From Sphingobacteriales bacterium (GTDB lineage Bacteria; Bacteroidota; Bacteroidia; Sphingobacteriales; Sphingobacteriaceae), in assembly GCA_004292865.1 (NCBI GenBank), contig RDXP01000117.1:1-48494 (forward strand): a DNA stretch of 48,494 nt, read 5' to 3'. The position numbers and the translations under genes were made by a program. Positions 24,186-34,100 of the stretch are shown here, one piece after another. Below the pieces are notes generated by a model that searched no databases, was not told where the DNA came from, and saw only the letters and a program-made list of their open reading frames with translations. How positions within the stretch are numbered: the first letter of the stretch is position 1; each line of letters starts with the position of its first letter.

Positions 24186-25232
24186 ATGCAATTTACCGCA
24201 AACGAAATTTGCCAGCTTATAAATGGTACCCTCGAAGGCAAGCCCAACAGTGTGGTTTCGGCTTTAGCTAAAATCGAAGACGCCCAAGCTGGGGATTTAT
24301 CCTTTTTAGCAAACCCCAAATACGAGCCTTTTTTATATACTACCAAAGCATCGGTAGTTATTGTAAACGATACCTTAGTACTTGATAAAGCTATTACCGC
24401 AACACTTATTCGAGTTGCTGATGCTTACAGCGCTTTTTCGGTACTTTTAGATAAATACAACACCCTTAAATTAAATAAAACAGGGATAGAAGAACCTAGC
24501 TTTATACACCCCAGCGCCAAAATTGGTACCGAAGTATATATTGGCGCATTCGCATATATTGGTGTAGATGCTGTGATAGGCAATTCTACCAAAATTTATC
24601 CACACACCTACATAGGCGATAATACAACCGTTGGCAATAACTGCACCCTATTTTCGGGCGTAAAAATTTACCACGATTGTGTAATAGGCAACCAAGTAAT
24701 TATACATGCCAATAGTGTGGTAGGCAGCGATGGCTTTGGTTTCGCCCCTCAAAAAGATGGTTCATACACCAAAATTAGCCAAATAGGTAACGTTATTATC
24801 GAAAACGATGTAGAAATAGGCGCCAATACCTGCATTGATAGGGCCACCATGGGCTCCACCATTATAAAAAAAGGTGTAAAACTAGATAACCTAATCCAAG
24901 TAGCACATAATGTAGAAATAGGCAACAATACCGTTATAGCCTCCCTTTCGGGGATATCGGGCAGTACCAAAATTGGCGAAAACTGCGTAATAGGCGGGCA
25001 AGTAGGCATAGTAGGCCATATTTCGATAGCAAAAGGAACACAAATACAAGCAAAATCAGGGATAAATCGTACTATTGTAGAAGAAGGAAAAAAATGGGGC
25101 GGTATGTTTGTAACACCACTTACCCATCACCTTAAATCATTAGCCATAACGAACCGATTACCCGAGCTAGACAAAAGAATATTTGAAATAGAAAAAACAA
25201 TTAATAAACTAAAACCTCAAAGCAATGATTAA
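24186..25232 (+). CDS. lpxD: UDP-3-O-(3-hydroxyacyl)glucosamine N-acyltransferase
   Basis: LpxD adds the second hydroxyacyl chain in lipid A synthesis, in the cytoplasm. The N-terminal uridine-binding domain (about 1-100) is followed by a left-handed beta helix of hexapeptide repeats (I-G-x-x-x-x types, 105-290) and a C-terminal helix. The catalytic histidine is His241 in LIQVAHNVEIGNN. The 348-residue length is normal. It is the first gene of the lipid A set here; the next ORF as called begins 8 bp inside it, although the real lpxC start is probably 22 bp after it. Confidence 0.96.
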   Translation: MQFTANEICQLINGTLEGKPNSVVSALAKIEDAQAGDLSFLANPKYEPFLYTTKASVVIVNDTLVLDKAITATLIRVADAYSAFSVLLDKYNTLKLNKTGIEEPSFIHPSAKIGTEVYIGAFAYIGVDAVIGNSTKIYPHTYIGDNTTVGNNCTLFSGVKIYHDCVIGNQVIIHANSVVGSDGFGFAPQKDGSYTKISQIGNVIIENDVEIGANTCIDRATMGSTIIKKGVKLDNLIQVAHNVEIGNNTVIASLSGISGSTKIGENCVIGGQVGIVGHISIAKGTQIQAKSGINRTIVEEGKKWGGMFVTPLTHHLKSLAITNRLPELDKRIFEIEKTINKLKPQSND

Positions 25233-25254
25233 TATTGCTTTAAGCACTACAATA

Positions 25255-26667
25255 ATGAATTTGAAACAAAGAACAATAAAATCAGAAGTATCGGTAAGCG
25301 GCCTAGGCTTACATACAGGAGTAGCTGTAACCATGACATTTAAACCTGCACCCGACAACCATGGTTATAAATTTAAAAGAATAGATTTACCCAGCCAACC
25401 CATTATTGATGCCGATGTAGATAATGTAACCGATACCTCACGCAGTACAACCCTATCACAAAACGGCGCAAGTGTAAGCACCGTAGAACATGTTTTGGCC
25501 GCCCTAGTAGGCTGCGAGGTTGATAATGTATTAATAGAATTAGATGGTGGCGAAGTACCTATTTTAGATGGTAGTGCCATAACCTTTGTACAAATGCTAG
25601 ATTCGGTAGGATTTTTAAACCAAGATACCGACCGAGAATATTTTCAAATACCGCATAATATCCATTACTCCGAAACCGACAGAAAAGTGGATATGGTAGC
25701 CATGCCACTAGACGATTACCGCTTTACCTGCATGGTTGATTATAATTCGCCCGTGTTAGGTAGCCAGCATGCCACCATCACCTCCGTTAGCGATTTTAAA
25801 CAAGAAATAGCATCATGCCGCACCTTTGTTTTTTTGCATGAGTTAGAAATGCTATTAAAACACGATTTAATAAAAGGTGGCGATATTAACAACGCCATTG
25901 TAATTGTGGACCACGAAATTGATGATAACGAACTAAAAGACCTTGCCAAAGCATTTAACCGCGAAGATATACAAGTAGCCAAAGAAGGTATCCTAAACAA
26001 CATCGAACTACGCTACCAAAACGAACCCGCCCGCCACAAGCTTTTAGATATGATTGGCGATTTGGCCCTAATAGGCACACCCATAAAAGGCCATATTATG
26101 GCAGCCCGCCCAGGCCATGCCGCCAATATTGCCTTTGCCAAAAAAATAAAAGCAGCCATAAAAAAAGATAAGAAAAAGAAAATACAACACCTTTACGACC
26201 CATCAGTAAAACCACTATACGATATTATGCAAATAATGGATATTTTGCCACATAGGCCTCCGTTTTTGTTTATCGATAAAATACTCGAACTATCCAAAAC
26301 CCATGTAGTAGGTGTAAAAAACGTAACCATGCATGAAAACTATTTCATCGGCCATTTTCCAGATGCACCCGTAATGCCCGGCGTAATACAAATTGAAGCA
26401 ATGGCACAAACAGGTGGTATTTTAGTACTAAGCACCGTACCCGACCCTCGAAACTACCTTACCTACTTCCTTAAAATAGATAAAGTAAGATTTAGAGCCC
26501 AAGTGCTACCCGGCGATGTAATTGTTTTTAGGTGCGATTTAATGGAACCCATACGCCGAGGAATTGCACAAATGAAAGGCGTAGGCATGGTAGGCGAAAA
26601 AATTGTAGTAGAAGCCGAAATGATGGCACAAATATCAAGATATAAAGAAAGCGAAACAACAGTATGA
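25255..26667 (+). CDS. lpxC/fabZ: Bifunctional LpxC deacetylase / FabZ dehydratase
   Basis: The N-terminal part (about 1-300) is LpxC, the zinc enzyme that deacetylates UDP-3-O-acyl-GlcNAc and commits the cell to lipid A; zinc ligands lie in TVEHVLAAL and in HKLLDMIGDLALIG. The C-terminal part (about 325-470) is FabZ, the 3-hydroxyacyl-ACP dehydratase, with MDILPHRPPFLFID and the catalytic GHFPDAPVMPGVIQIEA. This fusion is a Bacteroidota trait and couples lipid A and fatty acid branches. The ORF track begins at 25225, but the conserved start MNLKQRTIKSEV is the ATG at 25255. The stop overlaps lpxA by 4 bp. Confidence 0.96.
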   Translation: MNLKQRTIKSEVSVSGLGLHTGVAVTMTFKPAPDNHGYKFKRIDLPSQPIIDADVDNVTDTSRSTTLSQNGASVSTVEHVLAALVGCEVDNVLIELDGGEVPILDGSAITFVQMLDSVGFLNQDTDREYFQIPHNIHYSETDRKVDMVAMPLDDYRFTCMVDYNSPVLGSQHATITSVSDFKQEIASCRTFVFLHELEMLLKHDLIKGGDINNAIVIVDHEIDDNELKDLAKAFNREDIQVAKEGILNNIELRYQNEPARHKLLDMIGDLALIGTPIKGHIMAARPGHAANIAFAKKIKAAIKKDKKKKIQHLYDPSVKPLYDIMQIMDILPHRPPFLFIDKILELSKTHVVGVKNVTMHENYFIGHFPDAPVMPGVIQIEAMAQTGGILVLSTVPDPRNYLTYFLKIDKVRFRAQVLPGDVIVFRCDLMEPIRRGIAQMKGVGMVGEKIVVEAEMMAQISRYKESETTV

Positions 26668-27446
26668 TACAACCCTTAGCATACATACACCCACAAGCAA
26701 AAATTGCTAATAGTGTTGTAATAGACCCCTTTACCGTAATACATAAAAACGTAGAAATTGGCGAAGGCACCTGGATAGGCTCCAATGTTACCATTATGGA
26801 TGGTGCCCGAATAGGTAAAAATTGTAAAATTTTTCCGGGAGCAGTAATATCAGCCATCCCGCAAGATTTAAAATATAAAGGCGAAGATACCCTAGCCATT
26901 ATTGGCGATAATACCACCATCAGAGAGTACGTAACCATTAACCGAGGAACATCCGATAAATGGGAAACCAAAGTAGGCCAAAACTGTTTGCTAATGGCCT
27001 ACTGCCACGTAGCACACGATTGCGAAGTGGGCAATAACTGTATTTTTTCTAACAATACCACCCTGGCAGGGCACATTACCATAGGCGATAACGTAGTACT
27101 TGCTGGTATGGTAGCCATACACCAATTTTGTAACGTAGGCTCACACGCCTTTGTAACGGGCGGTTCATTGGTACGTAAAGATATCCCTCCTTATGTAAAA
27201 GTTGCCCGCGAACCATTAGCCTATGCAGGTATAAATTCTGTAGGCTTACGCCGAAGAGGCTTTACCTCCGAAAAAATTAACGAAATACAAGAAATTTACC
27301 GTGTGCTATTTGTAAAACATAACAACGTAACCAAAGCCCTTGATACCATAGAAGCCGAGTTTAAACCCACCGAAGAGCGTGATGAAATTATAAATTTTAT
27401 CCGAAACTCTAACCGTGGCGTAATGAAAAGTTTTGGAAACTCCTGA
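26664..27446 (+). CDS. lpxA: UDP-N-acetylglucosamine acyltransferase
   Basis: LpxA carries out the first, reversible acylation of UDP-GlcNAc in lipid A synthesis. Hexapeptide repeats run from residue 8 to about 190 and include the catalytic His118 in AYCHVAHDCEVGNN. The C-terminal helical part (GLRRRGFTSEKINEIQEIYR) is typical and distinguishes it from LpxD. The length of 260 is standard. It overlaps lpxC-fabZ by 4 bp (ATGA) and is followed 11 bp later by an ABC ATPase gene. Confidence 0.96.
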   Translation: MIQPLAYIHPQAKIANSVVIDPFTVIHKNVEIGEGTWIGSNVTIMDGARIGKNCKIFPGAVISAIPQDLKYKGEDTLAIIGDNTTIREYVTINRGTSDKWETKVGQNCLLMAYCHVAHDCEVGNNCIFSNNTTLAGHITIGDNVVLAGMVAIHQFCNVGSHAFVTGGSLVRKDIPPYVKVAREPLAYAGINSVGLRRRGFTSEKINEIQEIYRVLFVKHNNVTKALDTIEAEFKPTEERDEIINFIRNSNRGVMKSFGNS

Positions 27447-27457
27447 TAAAAAACGTT

Positions 27458-28081
27458 ATGGAAATTCACTTGCAAAACATTGGCCGCAGGTTTAACCACG
27501 AGTGGATTTTTAAAAACGTACATTATACTTTCCAGCCAAACAAAAAATATGCCCTATTGGGTATAAACGGCTCGGGAAAATCAACCCTGTTACAAGTAAT
27601 TTCGGGTGCCCTAACCCCCTCCCAAGGGGCATTGGTTTACACCCTCAATAGCCAAATAATAGCCGCCGAAAATTATTACCAATACCTTAGCCTAGCCGCA
27701 CCTTACCTGGAGTTGATAGAAGAATTTTCGTTAACCGAGGTATTAGATTTTCATTTTAAATTTAAAAAAAGGGTAAAAAACTTAGATAACGAAGGCATTA
27801 TTTCCCTTTTGGGGATGCAGCAAAGCCAGCATAAAGCAATCAAATATTTCTCGTCGGGGATGAAACAAAGGGTAAAACTAGCCCTATCATTTTGTGCCGA
27901 TACCCCCATTTTATTACTGGACGAGCCTACCTCTAATTTAGATACCCAAGGCATACAATGGTACCTAGATATGGTTACACAATTTAGCACTGGCCGCATT
28001 ACCATTATATGCTCTAATCAAACCATCGAATATGGCTTTTGCGATGCCTTTATAAACATAGCCGATTATAAAACACGCTAA
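27458..28081 (+). CDS. ABC transporter ATP-binding protein (no adjacent permease)
   Basis: The 207-residue protein is a single ABC ATPase domain: Walker A GINGSGKST at 35-43, signature-like FSSGMKQRVKLA at 131-142 and Walker B ILLLDEPTSNLD at 151-162, with a terminal switch region (ICSNQTIEYGF) where the usual His is replaced by Gln. The signature begins FSSGM rather than LSGGQ. The gene lies 11 bp after lpxA and faces the end of sprA. No permease gene is next to it, so its substrate is unknown. A role in envelope lipid or LPS traffic is possible only by location. Confidence 0.85.
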   Translation: MEIHLQNIGRRFNHEWIFKNVHYTFQPNKKYALLGINGSGKSTLLQVISGALTPSQGALVYTLNSQIIAAENYYQYLSLAAPYLELIEEFSLTEVLDFHFKFKKRVKNLDNEGIISLLGMQQSQHKAIKYFSSGMKQRVKLALSFCADTPILLLDEPTSNLDTQGIQWYLDMVTQFSTGRITIICSNQTIEYGFCDAFINIADYKTR

Positions 28082-28102
28082 AAAAAATTAGAGAAACGCC
28101 GT

Positions 28103-31100
28103 TTACTGTATCGTAAACTTAAGGTTTATACCAAAATTACTAAATGCGGTTATAAATGTTTGCGAGGTATAAGGTTTGGTAATATTGGTATCGTAAAACA
28201 AGCGTACATTAAATCGCTGGTTAATTACATAATCAATACTTGGGCGATAGGTTATATTTTTTGACCCTGTTGATATTTCGGCTTCCTTGGTATCGGCCCT
28301 GTAAATTACTGTTTTATTATCCCGTATGGCAATATCTAATTTAAAATTAAGGTCGTTTTTTAAAGTTACGCCTTTTAAAATCCCAAACGGGAAACGGAAA
28401 TTAGCGGTGCGGTACCCAAACCCAATTACAACAGCTTCATCATTTTGCTGTGCCAGCTGGCTATTGCTAATACCAAAACTTAGGCTTCGCGATTTTCGGT
28501 ACTCGAGGTTAGTGGTAACATTGTTTTTCATCCTTACATCAATACCTAGCAAGGGTACAAATTGCTCAAAAATTGTTACTTGCGAAAACTGATATTTTGG
28601 TAAAAAATTATTGTTTACATCCCTTACGCTTGCCGCACCATTGGTTTCGTTATAGCGTATCAAGGTATTAAACGAGTTTACATTATAAGTTGATGTATAG
28701 CCGTGTGTAATATCAATTGAAGTAAAAAGCTCGCTAAAAAAGGAGAGTTTAGATAAGCCATTATAAGTAAGGCGCCAGTTAGGTAAAGGTATGCTAGGGA
28801 AATTATTAAGGCTCGATTTGCTTGCGTTTTTTCCTTTATAAGCGGCTATAAAAGCTGGCACCAATACATCTTGCGAGTTTTTGCCATAACCATCGGCATA
28901 AGTATCGTTACTAGGGTTACTGTTGGGATTTTGCTGGCCCAGGCGTTTAGAAATAATTTCGCGATTGTCCAAAAACGCTTGAAAAACAGATGAGAGCTTA
29001 TCGGCGTTTTTATCTTTAAATGCCGTGTTTAATGCAATAAACGAAACACTAAAACTTCCTGTAGTTATTGGGCTTAAATTAGCAAACTGTTTATTGCTAT
29101 CATCAAACCTAAAATTGGTAGAATAATTTTTGGTTTCGTTTCTAAATGCCGTAAGCTCGATGCGTAAATCGGTAAAGGGCTCTAGCGTTCCTCGTAAATT
29201 TAACTTGCTATCAAGGGTGTTTACATATAACTGATTTTGTAAGATATCGGTAGTTATCCAGCCATTTGCTAATGCTTTGCCTCGTATATCGTTTTGCGAG
29301 CCTAATAAAAACCCTATGCCTGGTGCACTGGCGTCAAAATCATAACCCAAAATTTTGGTTCGGGGTAAATAGCCTGGTAAAAATGTGCCTTCGTTTTTGG
29401 TGTACGAACCACCTATATTTTTAAAACTTAGCAACACTTTTAAAACACTTTGGGCTAGGGTAGTTTTTTTGGTCGAATCAATGGTGTTTAAACGCTTGTA
29501 AAACGGAAATTTATCGTACAGGTTTACCAAGTTTAAAGTGGGATTAAACTGTATGGTACGTTGGTTTTGTACCGTGTTACCAAAATTAATAGCGGGGTCC
29601 ACTAGGGTTATTAAAGGCTCGCTACGCCAGTTAAAACTGGTTTGGTAACGGGTAATTAAGCTAATAAAGTTTAAGTACGGTATTTTATTTAAGGGTACGG
29701 TATAGCTTAAATTAATGGTGTGGTTATAATCGGTTGTGCGGCCTAGTTTTTGTAAATTTTGCCATAGCGTATCTCTTTTTAGGCCTGTTATACGGCCTTC
29801 GGGTTCATCAACCACACCTAGGTTGGTAGCATTAAAATCTAATTTTAGCGATTTTGATAAATCCCAACTTATACCATATAAACGGTTAATAATAAAGTTT
29901 TTATTAAAAGTGGTATTTACTGGGATAAAGTTAGTGGGGTCGTTATTGTTGCGCAACGAGTTTTCGGAGTACAGCCTGTCTAGCTCGATTCTGAAATTAA
30001 GCACCGATGGCAAAAGGTTAAAATTAAAATCACGCAACAAAGCCAGCATATTGTTTTTAATTCTTTTTTGTAATGGCGAGTAAAATTTGGCCGTCGAATT
30101 ATAATTATAGCCCAGTGCGGCTCTATAATTTTTTTGGAAGTTGCTTTTGGTGATAAAATCTTTTTGTTTAAACTCGTTGTACGAATAGCTGGCATTAAGG
30201 TTTTCTATATCCCACAAGTGCGATTTGGCATTAGGGTCGGTTTTAATTTTGCGTATATTGGTAAAGTTGATGCTTTTGCGTACAGCTACATTTTGCGAAT
30301 ACTCCAATATCTCTTTTTGCTGTTCGGCGGGTAAGGAGCTTAGTACGGTTTTTAGCTCAATATCGGGTTGTTTAGGGTCAAATTGTGGCGTACTTACTTG
30401 GTTCGAGTAGTTTGCCGAAACAGGTAATTTTATACCTACCTTATCGGGGAAAAACTTGCCTAGTTCGAGGCTTGTAGCCACATCAATTGATTTATCTTCG
30501 GATCGTTTGGTTTCGCTTACCCTTTGCTCTAGCGAGCCAAAGCCAATAGATGTTTGGTTTGCCGATACGGTAATATCGCCAAAATCGGCCAGTTGGGCAT
30601 TCATGCGGGCAGTAGCAGCCCAGCCACCTCGTTCGTCAAAATCGGTTACCCGCAATTCGTTAAACCATACTTCGGCGGTTTTAGGCAGGCCATCATCATT
30701 GTTTAAAATGGTATTTGCTTTGGGATTGCGCACCCCAAGCATTATGGTACGTACCTTACTTAAATCGGGCTGGCCTTTAATAATTATGCTGTTTTTGCCA
30801 TCTATTTGGTAAAGAAAAGGATCATTTACCGACGAGTGTTCGCCTCTAATTATTGCCGCATTACGGGCTGTTTTAGCTAGTTGAAATTGTTTAAATTCAA
30901 TTTCCATACGGTTTTGGGCTGGCCATATTAGCTCTGGGTCGCGGGTGCCTTGTTGGGTTACCCTTAGCGGGATATTGTACTCGTAATAGTTATCTTGATA
31001 ATCGGTTCCTACACGTAAAAAAGCATTTACTTCGCCATCTCTAAGCTGCTGGCCTTCGGCGTGGATAAACATTTGTAAGCGTTTGTACGACCTAAAATCG

Positions 31101-34100
31101 TTGATAGTAGTTTTGTAAGCCGCCCGCGAGTAACCATCTTGTAGGTTTTGTACTTTTAGCAATAGCGACTGCTCGTTTTGGCGGCTTTCGCCCCTAAAGT
31201 TCGAAAAATCTTTTTCACGTAAAATACCAGGGGGCACTACATAAGGAATAGGTGTTTTGGACCCGTTTTCTTCGATATTTACTACACCTACATCAAGCAA
31301 CGAGTTATCAATACCCGAAGTGCCAGGGTCTTTAATTTCTTTGGAGATGCTTTTTTCGGCATTATACCTACGCCATTCGCCCCGTATAAGTTGTAACCTT
31401 GCAAAACGGAGTATGGTAGTTTCGTCAAAATCGGTCATAAACATCCGCATAAAACGTATCGACCTAAAATCTTGTATGTTTCCTATTTTATCGTTGTATT
31501 GTGCTATGGGTACTCTAAATTGGTACCAAGTGGCACTTTGCGAGCTACCGTCAACCAGTTTTATCGTTGAGGTAATTTTATCTACAACATTGTTTTTACC
31601 TACTTCTAAATCTTGAGGGCGCATGCTTACCTTGTATTGGTAATATTCGTCTGATCGGGTAAGGTTATTATCCCTATTCAAATCTTCGCCATCGGGCAGG
31701 GCGGTTGCTGCCGAGTTTTCGATACCTAGTTCGTTGGTTGATTGTTGGGCAGTTTTCGAGTTTCCTTCGGTACCATTAAAGTTTTCGTAGCGTTTTAATA
31801 TGCCAGCATTTTGTTGATCAAGCTGTGGCCCTCTAAAATAAGTATAATCATCTGATGCGGGGTCGGCATTTAATTGTGCGGCGGCTTGGGGGTTTAATTG
31901 TGCCACAATGGGTTGTAGTACAGTTGCAAATTTTTGGCGCTCATCGGCACTGCTTATCCCATCAATACCCACATCTTGTTTTTGCCTGGCATCGGGGTTA
32001 TTATCAAATGCCTGTATAATAGGCTGTAGCTTGGGTACTATTCCCCATGCGGTAGCCTCGGTACGGCTGGGGTCGCCATCGGCGGGTAAGCCGTTTTCTA
32101 ATGCTTTTCGGCCATCTCGCAGTACATCTTCCGATATGTTTCCTAGGTTAAAGTATAAATCGCCACCGCTAGCATTAGGGTTTTTAATAAAGGGGTCTAA
32201 CACCCAAAACTCAATAAACTCAATATTTAAGGCTTCAAAATCATTGTTATCAATACGCCTAAAAATACCGCCCCACTTACTCCTTGGGTTGCTAAAGGTG
32301 CCATTATTGTTTAAGCCTGCGGCTGTAAAATTATAGGGGCCACGCAATGAAGGGTAATAAGCCACATTAAAGGTAGGTAATGATAATGGTGTACCCGATG
32401 GGTTTTGCCTAAACGGAAAAACCTCTGTTTCTACCACTTCTCGCACATAAGGGTCGGATAGTTCGGCTTTATTGTTTCTAATATTAGCGGGTGTAAGGCT
32501 GCCCGATCGGTTATAAAACAGTGGGTCGATATTAAAAAACGATACCTTGGCTCGGTTAAATCCATAAGCCAAATCATTGGATAATTTAGCTTCTTGAAAA
32601 TACTGTGGTGTACCCGATATTTGCCACATAGTAGCCGCTTTTAAATCTATAATTGATCTGCTGGCTTCAAAATCATCAATATAACTTGCACCTGTGGTAT
32701 TTCCTGCAAAGTTTAAGGCTTTAGGGTGGCCTGGGTTAAACTTGGCAAACTCGCCACTAAACGATACCGACGATGGGGCTTTGGTGGATATAAAAGGCAA
32801 TTTATCAATCATGCGGGTTAAAAACCGGCTGCTGGCACTATAGTTTACATCAAACCCGTAAATGCTGTTAGCTACAGATTCTTCCCCAAAATTTACTTTA
32901 GGTGTTAAAGGCTGTTCGGTAAGTTTTAAATAGGTAGCACCAAAATTTATTTTTTCGCTTATTTTATAATCTAAGCGGGTACCAAAAAGTGTTTTTTGCT
33001 GTACGCCAAATAGTTCGTTGCTCTCTAAGCGTATTTTTATGGGCTGCCCCGAGCTTAGTAAAGCCGTATTTAAAATTTTAACCCTCCCTACATTATAATC
33101 AACGGTATAATCGGCTCCTTCCACCAGTTTTAAAGTACCCGAAGTTACCACTACCGAACCCTCGGGAACATTGATAGCATTTAACTGAAACTCGGAGCTT
33201 ACCTGCGATTGGTACGTTCCTTTTATCACATAGCGGTTAAGTTCGGGGTGTAATTGCTGTGCGAGTGCTTGGGTCGAATCGTACAGCGGCTGGTAAACGT
33301 ATTTATCAATTAAAGCTTTTTCGCTCGGGCCCGCATTGGGGCTTGGTGGGAGGATTTCAAATTCTCTAAATTTTGCTTTTAAATCTTTACCAAAAGGTTC
33401 GATATATGGAAATATAATACGGCCATTAGTAGGGTCGATGGTTACACCAGGTATAAAATCAAAATAGCCATCGGGTACTGCATCTCGCTGTTGGTTTATC
33501 CTATCTAGGCCGGTAACTTGTAGCCATAATTTACCCGAAAGCTTGGTTCTTTTTAAGGAATTTACAGGGTTAACAGGGTCTATTAAAGTTCCTTCATTTA
33601 TGGCTGGGTTTTCTACTCCCTTATCGTTATCAACCCTTGTAATGCTTAGTTTAAAATCTTGAGGGCTTATTTCATACGCATTAAGGGCGTAAATATTTTT
33701 CATCATTAAATTCCAAATAGGCAATTTGGTTTTAATGGTTTGGTTTTTTAATAGCTTGGTAAAAAGCACTTTTGGGCTAGCTAAATCTACTGTTCGGTCG
33801 TTTGAAAACTCGCCCACTTGGTATTCTACCCCGTTTACCGTGTAGCGGTAGGCTACGGCCAATACTTCATCGGTATTTAAGGCTGCGTTTAACGATATAA
33901 AACCTAGTATAGGGTTAAGGGTATATTCTTTTTCGGTAAGTTTACGGGCATAAGTAAGTTTGGTATAATTATCGGGGCCGTTATTGTTCTGAAAAAAATC
34001 ATCTATTTCGTTATTATTTGTTAGCCGGGCGTTAGCTGGTATTTTTTGTAATAAGTTGTTTGATTGTAATTGAGGAAAATTAGGGTCGGTAAAGGCCGAT

